A stretch of DNA of 64,000 nucleotides from Amyelois transitella. Lineage: Eukaryota; Arthropoda; Insecta; Lepidoptera; Pyralidae. Location of the stretch: the NCBI RefSeq assembly GCF_032362555.1, contig NC_083522.1:4690001-4754000 (forward strand), in the 5' to 3' direction. How positions within the stretch are numbered: position 1 is the first letter of the stretch; each line of letters starts with the position of its first letter. Shown here piece after piece: positions 33,709-44,033 of the stretch. A program made the translations under genes and the position numbers. The notes under the pieces are model-generated. The model was not told the DNA's origin. It did no database searches and saw only the letters and a list, made by a program, of their open reading frames with translations.

Positions 33709-33936
33709 ATGACTTACAATTTCCAGTCTTCGTCGCGGCTTCTTTCACCGATATTTAAATATTTTCCTGGGCGACAAGAGTTCTCATCTTTAAACGATTC
33801 GTCGACAGAAAGAAGTAGTCCATTATATCTTGAATCTGAATGCTTCGAAGATGAATTATTCGGTCAAACAACTTTTCGTAGGCTAAACGACCGTAGGATT
33901 AAAATAGTTCAGACTTCAAAGTTTATCCGCCGATAG
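33709..33936 (+). CDS. Short open frame of unknown status
   Basis: 76 codons from an ATG, with a hydrophilic, ordinary-looking composition (SSLNDSSTERSSPLYLESEC, then FGQTTFRRLNDRRIK). Local base composition is richer in GC than the flanks. No signal peptide, no recognised family and no clear splice sites. It could be a decayed retrocopy or exon. Low confidence. Confidence 0.2.
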   Translation: MTYNFQSSSRLLSPIFKYFPGRQEFSSLNDSSTERSSPLYLESECFEDELFGQTTFRRLNDRRIKIVQTSKFIRR

Positions 33937-34044
33937 CACTTGGTTAATTTACGGATGGTTAGCATATTACTTTTTGGGACGTGAAGCCGCAGTGTTTCCC
34001 CGCAAGATGCACTAATTTAAAACCTCCTTAAAAAAAGGATGTTC

Positions 34045-34247
34045 TAAATCCTACTACTATTATAAAGGCGAAAGTTTGTATGGATGTTTGTTACTCTTTC
34101 ACGCAAAAACTACTGAACCGATTACCATGAAATTTGGTATGTAGGTAGCTGAAGACCCAGAATAACACATAGGCTACTTTTTATCCCAGAGTTCCCGCGG
34201 GATTGATAGGGTTTCCATGCGGACGAAGTCGCGGGCGGCCTCTAGTA
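34045..34247. mobile_element. Non-autonomous Helitron-like repeat fragment
   Basis: CTACTATTATAAAGGCGAAA, TGAAATTTGGTATGTAGGTA and GAAGTCGCGGGCGGCCTCTA are the familiar left, middle and right blocks of a very common lepidopteran element. Assignment to Helitrons is from memory. Confidence 0.5.
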
Positions 34248-34347
34248 GGTAGATATATCTGAATCAATTAGTCGCTCGCAGTACTTTATCTCGATGTCGT
34301 CGCTATTATTCCTTCTTAACTGTAACTGAGTGTGTTATCAAAGAAAT

Positions 34348-34563
34348 TGTATCTCATCATTCTTTCATATAATCACGTCCTTTACGGGGTAGACAGAGCC
34401 ATCAGTCTTAATAACAGATAGGCCACGTTAAGCTATTGATATTAAAATAGTGACAGGTTGCTAGCTTATCGCCTAAAAGAAAAATATCCCAAGTTTATAA
34501 GCCTATCCTTTATTAGTCGCCTTTTACTACGTCCATGGGAGTGATTAGAGACCACTCGGCACA
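34348..34563 (-). mobile_element. Degraded CATA-tailed retroposon copy
   Basis: It shares TAATCACGTC..GGGGTAGACAGAGCC, CTAGCTTATCGCCTAAAAG and ACTCGGCAC with the reference copy, with several deletions. Confidence 0.65.
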
Positions 34564-35137
34564 AATTGTATTTATGCATCATTTTAATTTAAAGTACAAA
34601 TTCTGTATTCTGTGTATAAGTCAAATCATACCAAGAATTCTAGGTACCTACACGTCATAAATCATTGTACGACTTTGCAGAAACAAGTAAACGGATTACG
34701 GTTTTACCTGTCCATAAGCAAGGACTACAAAGTAAGCCAATCCTTGAAAACAACTTGCTTTGTAAAATATTAGTGAGCCAATAACTATGAGTAAACAGTA
34801 TTTGTGAGTAAATAACATATTACAACACAACTCTTTCCCGGAGAGTTAGGCAGAGAAGATATTAATTGCAAGACATAAAAGGTACATAATTTAGTATTAT
34901 TGTGACCTTATTCGGGGATATACCTGAATCGAAAAAAAACTGAGAACTAGTTCTGCCTTTGTTATCTTCATTTGAATTTTGATTTCCAATAATTGATTTG
35001 TAGGTTATTTAATTAAATGTTAACGCATAAACAATGCGTCCTGTTTATTGTGTATTACTTACTAACAATAAAAAAATACAATTCATATTACGAGTTCCTC
35101 TGATTTTGTTTAATGGGAGACTTAAGAGAGAGTCAGC

Positions 35138-35395
35138 ATTGCTGTGTGGTTTCCGGCACTATAGAATAGGAGCGCCCCAGTTCTTTTCCATGTCGTAAAA
35201 AGTGACTAAGGGCTTGGTTAGTAAATTTTGGAATCTTCTTTTAGGCGATGGGTTATCAACCCATCACTATATTTGAATCTAAATTCCATCATTATGCAAT
35301 ACGTGGAAGGCATCATTAGGCAAGTACGTGGCCTTCTAGTCTTATCAAGACTGTTGGCTCTGTCTACCCCGTAAGGTACCCTCGTAAGCTTCGAC
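35138..35395 (+). mobile_element. Degraded CATA-tailed retroposon copy
   Basis: GCTGTGTGGTTTCCGGCACT at the left, TCTTTTAGGCGATGGGTTAT in the middle and GTTGGCTCTGTCTACCCCGT at the right. Strongly diverged. Confidence 0.65.
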
Positions 35396-35904
35396 AAGGT
35401 TCGGGAATATCTGCGGCTGCAAAGTGCGACTATGCGTGCTTTAAAGAAGTCATTGTTTGTATACAAAATAATACGTTTATGCTTACCATTAATTAAACGC
35501 CATAAAACTGGTTATTGGCAAAAATGCTTGAATTCGTCATCATCTAAATAATTTGCATAATTACTGTTGATCATCTATGTTATCCTGGTATGGGAATACC
35601 ACAATAACCGTTAAATTATCGGTATTAACTGGTTTTTTGTGCGACTAGATTTATCTAAATACTAATGGAAATTCGGAGAAATATCGATATATGATCGATT
35701 TTTAATTGCATATGTACTTATACGTGTTTATTAATGTTATTTAAATTACGGAAATTATGAAAAGCAAATATCGATGTTTTTAATGAAAAAAATAATAGCA
35801 CGTGCTTACAATAATAGGTTTAGTGGGCTCAGAATATAGCTGTAGTTTTTGAGTTTATTTGTAACAAACAAAAATACAAAATATCAATTTCTGTTTATTA
35901 TTGT

Positions 35905-36095
35905 GGGGTTCCTGGCGCCAAAAGAAAAAAGAATAAGACTACAACGTCACTTTTCCATGTATTTCTTCTTTTAGGCGATGGGCTTGCAGCCCGTCACTAT
36001 TTAAATCACAATTCAAGGCTGCTGTTTTTTGACCAGTGTTTTCAAGACTGTTGGCTCTGTCTACCCCGTAGAGGGCACATACGTGATTTTATGTA
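35905..36095 (+). mobile_element. Degraded CATA-tailed retroposon copy
   Basis: GTGGGGTTCCTGGCGCC, TCTTTTAGGCGATGGGCTTG, GTTGGCTCTGTCTACCCCGT and an ATTTTATGTATATGTG tail. Confidence 0.65.
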
Positions 36096-37140
36096 TATGT
36101 GTAGTATGAATATGGATATTAAGAGAACACAAAAGAATCCAAGAGTCACCTCTTATAACCGCAAGTTTTCCTCATATTCTCAAGTTGTTTTATTACTTAA
36201 GTGCAAATCGATGAATACCATATATGTATATCGATGTTATGTTTGTCTCATTTTCCCGAGTCGAATCACCAAACAAACAATTGTCATGGGAATTCGACCA
36301 GGATATCAAGAGTGCTCTGGGGAGTGCATTGTCTCAATTAAGTATTATGCAGTTGCAATGATCTTTTTGTGCGACGCGAAATTATTTGCCCTTCTCGATG
36401 ACCGTGATATGAGTGGACTGGAGTTGACTGTACCTTGTTTGATAATTATTTTCCATTATTTGTGGTTTTTCCTCGGATGTATTCTTTATTTGTTGAGTAT
36501 TAGTGTTTATTTGTTTGTTTATAAATTATTTATCAAAGTTGTTTGTTATTAACATCTTTCTAACTGTAGGAAGACTGCTTTTTGTAAAGTCTTCAATACT
36601 TCCACGGGCGTATATAGCTCGGCGTATAATGTAGGTACATACTTCGATTACCTACCCCAACTAATATTATGAAAGCGAAAGTAAGTTTGTTTGTTACAAT
36701 CCTCTTGATATTCGCGTAGGTGTATATACCTAATTAGAGTCTAGAGAATGACCTGAGTCCTTCTATGAAGAACCTATGTTCTATATTTCATTCCGGTTCA
36801 TTCCGGTGAAAAACAAAAGTAACTACCCATATGACTTGTGAATAATCTGTATTTCTTTCTAGGCTCCGAAGCTGCGGAAAGAAAGCTCGTAAATCGTAGG
36901 TAATGAAGTTACCCAAATGAAGATAACTGGTTTTACTCCGAAAAGGCAGTAGTATAGATAAGTATATTTCCATTTCCACTAGTGTAAGAGTATTAAAAAT
37001 TCGTTCAGTATTGGAGAAAAGAGTATTCTCTAATTAGGTATCAAAATCTACACCTTCCCTTTATGTACTCCACGTATAAAAGTATACAAAAGAAATAAAA
37101 TCGATTAGATAGATAAAATACACGACTAAGTTCTTACTCT
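36096..37140. other. Intergenic, no convincing gene
   Basis: Contains a degraded repeat at about 36655-36760 related to the element at 45390-45668 (ATTATGAAAGCGAAAGTAAG). A 153-codon open frame starting in the retroposon tail is not accepted as a gene. Confidence 0.5.
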
Positions 37141-37222
37141 AAGAATTTATTTAAAATAACATTTATCATCACAGATTGTAAGACACGGTTCACATTCACT
37201 AAACCAAAAAGGTTACTTTCTA

Positions 37223-37781
37223 TCAACCATAGAAACCGCCACCGTATCCTCCACCGAATCCGCCATATCCGCCACGGAAACCGCCATATCCCAGTCCTCC
37301 GCCATATCCAATCCCGCCAAATTTGACGACCCCGATGGCAGCTCCGCCTCCAAAGCCGCCGAACCTCCGATATCCGCCAAAACCTCCGCCATAACCTCCC
37401 CCATAATATCCGCCATATCCGCCACCGTATCGTCCGTAGCCGCCCCAAGCAGACTCCTGAGGTTCCAGGGTTTCTTCAGCAACAACAATGGGTGCTGCCG
37501 CTTGTTGGTCGACGGGCAAAGCAGTGGTGAACGCCAAACAGGCGCATACGAGGAAACAGAGGCTTGTGATCTGGAAAAGGCAAATTTTAAAGTCAACATC
37601 CAAAAATGTAAATGCTTTATGAGAAACTAGTTCAAACATGCGAAACTCGTTGGCATTAAAGGTCTTTTGAGGTTGTATTAATGAGTGCTTTAAAATCTAC
37701 TAGACTAAAAGATGTACAGGATTATAAGGAACTTGTTTTTAATAAATGAATATTTAACATGTTTTTACTTACAGTGTTCAT
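37223..37781 (-). CDS. Secreted Gly/Tyr/Phe-rich protein, two exons (GRP3)
   Basis: Microexon 37781-37773 (ATGAACACT, MNT) ends at GTAAGT. Exon 2 (37570-37223) continues ITSLCFLVCACLAFTTALPV, completing the signal peptide. DQQAAAPIVVAEETLEPQES follows, with the same LEPQES linker as the gene at 26325, then about 75 residues of GGYGG, GGFGG and YGGG repeats ending GGGFYG*; total 118 residues. A TATA box is at 37831-37838 and a minus-strand AATAAA at 37146-37151. Likely a structural extracellular protein (cuticle, eggshell or silk-associated); the exact role is unknown. Confidence 0.85.
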
Positions 37782-37830
37782 TGTGGCGAATCCTGATCTA
37801 AAGTGTAGGTTTTCGCTCATCTTGACCAAG

Positions 37831-37838
37831 TATTTATA
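37831..37838 (-). promoter_or_regulatory. TATA box of the GRP3 gene
   Basis: TATAAATA on the minus strand, 50 bp upstream of the ATG. Confidence 0.65.
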
Positions 37839-38464
37839 CGTGATCTATACATTTTTTTTTGCCAAACTACAACCCGTTGACTAAGCAAAGGTAAATAACC
37901 GCTGAGTCTTGATTGTTTAACGCTGGGTTTTACGATAGAATATAAAATTGCACAAATTGGACTGTGAATTACGTTAAGAATGTTATGGTGGTAGTAATGT
38001 ATACGTGTTATGAATAAAAATCGTGGACCTTGCAATTGTTTATACGCGTCAATGTGTAAATTGAGCATGATTAATTGGTATTTGAATAGAATAATTTTAG
38101 GAATCGGGTTTTGGAGATTTTTAAAGGACAGAAGTTTGGCGCTGAACTGATTTTGATTGGCGTTCAGAGTATTATAGGATTCATTACACCTTTTACGTCC
38201 TATTATTATATACGACCTTTATTACGGGAAAAGTTTTAGGATTCCCTTTTAAAATTATCTGTTAAAACACCATGTTTGCAGTTTGTACAAAAAATTCTTA
38301 TAAATTTTTTCTTAAGGTTTTTTTTTAGTGAAATACATAGGTATCGATTGAAATATATAGAATATCAAACATTATTCAGAGCCAATTTGACAAATTTAAC
38401 TAGCATGCCACTGCAATTGTGCCTATGTTTGAGTGTTATTCAATTTTCAATTTTGTAGAGTTTG

Positions 38465-38720
38465 CATGGTGTATTCAAAGAGGCACTCTTTGAACTAATA
38501 AGAACCATTTACCAGATATTCGAACTAAATGAAATACCAGATATTCGAACTAAATGCTTCGATAGTTCTTTTTTGGTTCGAGTAGCTAAGGTGTGGAATG
38601 AACTGCCTGCGTCTATATTCCTAGACAAATAGTGCCCGCGAAGATTCAAAAGTAGAATAAATGTATAAAATCAGTTTGCTGGATCGAAGCATAAAATATG
38701 TAAGTATGTTCTTCCGGTAA
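38465..38720 (+). mobile_element. LINE ORF2 C-terminal remnant
   Basis: In plus orientation a frame reads SFLVRVAKVWNELPAS, then PRRFKSRINV after a stop. This WNELP..F..K wording is typical of the C-terminus of insect non-LTR retrotransposon ORF2. A short stretch (ATACCAGATATTCGAACTAAATG type) is duplicated just before it. The remnant is dead and 5'-truncated. Confidence 0.6.
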
Positions 38721-38949
38721 TTGACTGATATAAAATTTAATTCATGTTAACTTTAATTTAAATGGTCCTTTTTTTTAAATTTATTAAAATCATTCACAAT
38801 ATGTGTACCGAACATTCTAATTTTATATTTTAAAAAATAGCAAGTGGATAATTACTCGGTGGGGCCTGTGTGCTGCCTTTATGCACGGCGTGGGACAGTT
38901 CTCACGCAGATTGTAAAAGTCAATAAAAGAAAAGGTTTATAAACTTGAA

Positions 38950-40038
38950 TTATAATTTTCTTTTTAATGGTAAGGTAAAGTAGCAAACTATTCTATCTTC
39001 TATTTCGACGCATCGTGTTACAGGAAAAATTGTTGTAGTTTTCAACTCTGGTTCTGAGACTGAAGTTATTATATTTTTTGTTGTGTTATTAGTAGGAACG
39101 GTTTCTTTCTTTGTAGTGTAATTTACTGAGGAACTATTATTTGATGATGATGTTGCAGAGTTGCTTGTTGGTATTAAATTAGCTATTGATGAGGTAGTAG
39201 ATGTAGATGCCATGTCTGAAGTGGATGTGGTCACGGGTGCAGATATTTCTAAGTCCAGTCTTGTTGCAGGCTCTGTGCTAATTATGCTAGACCTTAATTG
39301 ACTTAAATTGCGATCTGATTCTTTGGGTTCTTCGGCAAGTGTATTTGAATTTAATGTTGTGTCTTTCATTTCCGTAACATGCGTGACATACCTTTTAGTT
39401 GTTGTATGATCGCTTTGCTCTAACATCGACAACGTCCTTGTCGGTGAGAACAATACGTCAATGACATGATCGCCTTTTCGTTCGGCTTTGTGAATATTTA
39501 CTGGCGGTCGTCTTGGATTATCAAATGGCCCAGTTACATAGCCACATTCGATCCTGTCACCGCGTAAACGACATCCATCACCAATATCTTCAAATGAGTT
39601 TTTATTTTTTATATTTCCGTTATTTTTATTATATCCACAAATGATTCTATTGTTAACAGTTTTACAATTTGTTTCATCAAAATCATATCCATGACATGGT
39701 TTTTTAATGGGCTCGTTCTGGTTACTATCACTTCGCAAAAATACCTTAATATTTTCATGATATTGTGGTTTTTCGGGTAAACGATATTGTTTATTATTAG
39801 ATTCATATATTAGGGGATCGAAAAGTGGATGTCCTAGTTTAGGAGCCGATTCACATATATACATTATTTTCAAAACTATTAAATATCGTGTCTGCAAACA
39901 AATTAATAAATGCTTATTATTTTAATTTCCTAAAGACATTTAGGTAATATCCATAAAAATAGGTTAGTACCTACTGTTATTGTTGCCTGGTGTATACAAT
40001 ACTTTGTTATTGAAACTTACCCATGAGAACATTAACAT
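38950..40038 (-). CDS. Secreted C-x8-C repeat protein, long form (unknown family)
   Basis: Exon 1 (40038-40021) encodes MLMFSW before GTAAGT. Exon 2 (39891-38950) continues TRYLIVLKIMYICESA, plausible as a signal peptide; total 319 residues. Three copies of a ten-residue motif C-x5-R-[hydrophobic]-x-C are seen: CKTVNNRIIC-GYN, CRLRGDRIEC-GY, and CVEIEDRIVC near the end. The second is followed by GPFDNPRRPP. Between the second and third lies about 120 residues of Ser/Thr/Asn-rich sequence, probably O-glycosylated. The related gene at 49382-50021 (+) has the same motifs without this linker. The pairing suggests disulfide-closed beta hairpins. I do not recognise the family. Exon 2 is firm; exon 1 is inferred from phase. 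Confidence 0.75.
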
Positions 40039-40496
40039 TGCTTATTGATTTCACATATGAGCTGTAGTTAATTTATCAATCAATTTTATTTCCATGAAGT
40101 ACGGTAAGTAAATCAGTGAAATAATATACGCGTCTTTTTCGAAAGATATAAATATATGTACTTAGTGGTATTGAATAAAACATGGTTTTTCATGTCATCA
40201 AAATTAATTAAAGTCCAGAGTAACTCCAAATAGTGACTACACAGTTACACACCGCATAGTAGAATTCCGCGTGTCACCGACTGATACCTTATCTCTGTGG
40301 TTATGACCAACAGCTAGTGCGATATTCCATGATCTGTAGGTTGATATATTAGATGACTGTATTAGAATAAATATAATATTTAATAATATATTCTCGACTT
40401 ACAATATTTTTGTCACGCCAAACAATCAATTATACTTACATTTTATTGACATTTTTCATCACAATTATCTAATAAGTACAAGTTCCTGCAGATTAT

Positions 40497-41920
40497 CTAA
40501 GTTGGTTTAGAAAAAACATTTTGATATTTTTTTAACGATGAATTTGAAACTTTATATTTTAGTTCTCTTAGATTATCCAGAACACTGTTATAATAAGGCT
40601 TTATTTTTTCCAAGGACGGGAAATTACCTTTGTTCTTTTTCCTCTCTTCATAAATTTTTAGCATTTCATGTATTTGTTGTTTGCTTAACTTTTTAGGCTC
40701 TGTCTTGGATCTTGTCAATTTATCAAGAGATAATTTTGCATTCCTGTAATCATCAATCATTTTGTCAAACAGTTTTGCTTTAGATCCAGTCAATGAAAAT
40801 TTTGTTTTTAATTCATCTTTATCCATGTATTTTATTTGATTTATATTAACTATACTTCGTCTTCGTACTTTTTCATATTGTTTAATAATTTTATCTAATT
40901 CATTTTTATCTAATTCTTTTATTTTATTTGAAGATTTAGCTACTCCAGAGGATAACACATTTTTTTTCTTATATTCTTGAACTAATTCTTCTATGATTTC
41001 AGCTTTTGATCCAGTTTCATCAAATTTTGTTTTAAGTTCTGATGCGGTTAACCCCTCGATCAATTGTAGATTTTTAAGAGAAGGAATATATTTCTTTTTC
41101 TTTTCACCTGACATAGTTTTTTTTAAAGATATCAGAGAAGTTTTTATGGGTTTTTTGGGTTCCGTTTTGTATTGTTTTTTCTTTAGTTTTTTCTTATTTG
41201 TATTAAAATTTTTCTGTGGAAACATTTTCCTTTTGATGCATCTTTTCAATCTTTTGAATATGCAACTGGATAGTTTCCTACACCACGCTCCAGGTCCATA
41301 CTTATAACAGCAAGTGTCTTCTTTTCTTTTTCTCTTTTTTATCGTGCCAATAACATCCTCTTTTTTTCCTGTGATGTACAAATTATAATTGTTATCATAA
41401 CTAATTCATATTATTTTTAGAGATTGAAATGTTTTAGGTTTTCTATAATTTACTAGTTTTAAAAGGTTAATACAAATCGGTTTAGTGGTTTAAACGTGAA
41501 GAGCTAATAATCGAACTTACTGTCGTATTTATAATGTGAGTATAGAAATAGTAAAATTTACTTAGTTGGAGTTGGATGACTTTTACTTTAAGGGGTAGAC
41601 AGAGCCAACAGTAACTCAGTCATAAGTATTTTGGATAAGTAACCATATCAGACTAGGCGAGAACTTACCTTTTTGCTTTTTAAAGCCCATGAAATTTCAA
41701 AAACGACATACAATCTTTCGGTGGGTCTTTACATTTTGTTTTGATAAAGAGGTAGTTTCAAATAATAGTACAGTAATCTTGTGTAATTTCTGAGTTAAAA
41801 TATATAAAGCTAAATTTATTGCCCGTTTCCCCCAAAAAATAAATAAAAAGTACCTGTTGGAAATAAACAGATGGTTTTGATAACTAGTGTCAATTTCATA
41901 ATCCTAAGTTGCAGTGTCAT
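40497..41920 (-). CDS. Very lysine-rich protein with two SAP-like motifs (gene A, unknown family)
   Basis: Exon 1 (41920-41854) reads MTLQLRIMKLTLVIKTICLF and PT; an alternative start at 41899 gives MKLTLVIKTICLF. It joins in phase (G/GA) to exon 2 (41368-40497), giving 312 residues. The N-terminus may be a signal peptide. Next come a cysteine-bearing block (RKEDTCCYKYGPGAWCRKL..C..C) and a lysine-rich region. Two repeats at about residues 129-155 and 205-230 (LTASELKTKFDETGSKAEII; DELKTKFSLTGSKAKLFDKM) resemble the helix-extended-helix of SAP domains. Then comes SKTEPKKLSKQQIHEMLKIY. The plus-strand genes at 44034-46383 and 46850-47647 share these blocks. SAP domains bind DNA in known proteins; whether these do is unproved, and a signal peptide would argue against it. 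Lineage-specific family. Confidence 0.7.
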
Positions 41921-42078
41921 AATGGTGTAGTCATAATCATATCAGTATGATAAAGTCATGTCATAATGCACGATTTTTAATTTGATAGTGACTACGGAAA
42001 CTCGAATCTTAATGGTCATCATAAAAGGTATTATATAGTATTATACCACAAACTTTATTACATTTATAAGTTAATATT

Positions 42079-42222
42079 GAATTAGATGAAAAACAATTGA
42101 ATAACTTCCGTAAAGCAAATATATCTTTAATTAAAAAGTCAGACTTTGAAGAGTCCAAAGAGCCTAAGAAACAAAATAAACAACAAATGAACGAAATGCT
42201 TGAAGTTTATAAAAAAACATAA
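42079..42222 (+). pseudogene. Fragment of the lysine-rich family
   Basis: The frame reads ELDEKQLNNFRKANISLIKK and KQNKQQMNEMLEVYKKT to a stop. It aligns with the ELDKNELDKIIKQYE and SKQQIHEMLKIYE blocks of the neighbouring genes, but the second SAP-like motif between them is missing. No first exon or flanking family sequence is present, so it is a relic of another copy. Confidence 0.65.
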
Positions 42223-44033
42223 GAAATCACATTTAAAAACCTGAAAAGTAAACCTGAAAAATAAACCATTTAAAAATGAAAAAAGTAAACTAGCTCTTTA
42301 TGAAAGCACTCAGAATTAAGATGTTAGTAGCATACGTTTAGTAAAATCCGGATTTCATGACGTTCCGGTGGCAACATTTTATTCTTTGGAAATAAATACC
42401 TAAACTAGGTACAAATGTATGAGAAGACTTTATAAATTCAGTTTATTGTTTAACAAAAGCTTTATACTAAATATTGCTAAATTACCTTAATTCGCAGTTG
42501 AAAATAGCAAAATTGTGAAATGACAAAACATTAAGTACTATATATTTACTATTTTGCTTTGGATAACCGGATTCGGATATAAACTTCAAGTTCGCCCTTG
42601 ACATGTTTAATAATGTTAAATAAATAATTATCTTTGAACAAACCTAAAGAGTGCATTTCAATTGATTATTTTCCTTTAAATTTTAGCCTGTGCCCATGAT
42701 TCTTTGTTACTTAAGCCTATCATCCTAAACTCGCCACTTCCCAAAAGGACCACATCCCAGAACGCTTTTTTTGTTTTCCTGTCATAAGTGTATCACAGCA
42801 AAGAACACTGATTACTAGAAGAAAAAGATAGAATGAGTTTGAAGCTCATGATGTCAAACATTTGAAGCTTGAAGGATCAGCAAAACCAGGCTTTTGGTAA
42901 TCCTCGCCCCTCAGTTTGAGAACCGCATCTGTAACGAACCTCTAATGAATAAAAAGTGTTGTAAAGAAGGTTAATTTTCGAAGACAATTCTACTCTTTAA
43001 ATAATGTGACGTTACTTCAAATATCTCAAACAGTATGATAAAAACCATGTGGTAAAAACTTTCCAAGAAAAAATGGCTGCATAGAGCCTTTTGTCCGCTG
43101 TCACTCAATTTTGTAACTTCTAAACAATCCGTAAATAATATCAAAATGTAACATATTCTTAAAATCATACATTTATGTACATGTCTACCAATCTATATCT
43201 GATGTTATTGCTTCGCTCTTGAAAAATGCAACCTCAATTTAATAGAATACAATGCGCGGTCGACGACGTCCGAGTAAGTTTTTTTACTCATTATGGATTA
43301 GTTATAAGTAGTAACAAATTGAGAAAAAAAATCAAAATTTATTAGTAAGCATAAGGGCTAGGAATTATCTGGCTCAGAGAAAAATTGCTATTTATTATGG
43401 CAATGCTGCCAGCCTTCTGGGCTCTTTCATGCAGGTTGATGCTATGCGATATAAATTAATTTAGTTTGCAATCGATACTTCTCTTTTTTTACTGGTAATA
43501 GTTTTGGCTAGTAATCGATACTTTAATATGTAGGTAATTATAATAATTTTAAAGTTACATATATCGAAAAAGGCTTACCTAATTGGACAAGACTGGAAAG
43601 CGTTGTCAAATAAAGAGAGGATTTCCTGAAATATGCACGGCTTCTAAATTAAACTATTTCACATAAGTGTAGAAATTTGCTTCTGCTAGTTTACTTATTT
43701 CCCTATATACATGCATTTTAGAAACATACATTTCATTAGCCCGCAAATTAATTAAATAAGTATTTGATAACCTTACCCAACCTCTGATGTTTCTTTATAC
43801 CATCAAGAGCTGTAATTTTTCTGTGGATTCGATAATACTATTATTGTAAATTATGTCGTCAACTTTTATTGGTGTTAGATTTGAGTAGCAAGAAAGCGTG
43901 TTTATATTAAGAAACTGATTTTAATTGAGAGGTACTTTAAGAACAAAAGCTGTACTATTTACTTAGTACTATACTAAGTTTGAAGCTGTTGTATTTGAAC
44001 GGTGCGATCAACAAAAATATTTCCTTGACACAG
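42223..44033. other. Intergenic region inside the lysine-rich cluster
   Basis: AT-rich, with no further gene recognised. It should contain the first exon and promoter of the plus-strand gene starting upstream of 44034, but I could not identify them. Confidence 0.45.

Noticed and set aside
36091-36552. 153-codon plus-strand open frame
   Set aside because: Its ATG lies in the tail of a retroposon copy. The sequence has no domain, and the end is a low-complexity Leu/Ile/Tyr stretch from T-rich DNA.
37134-37599. Arg/Trp-rich and Asp/Ala-rich minus-strand frames over the glycine-rich gene
   Set aside because: They are shifted readings of the same GGY repeat DNA. The frame with the LEPQES linker and split signal peptide is the real one.
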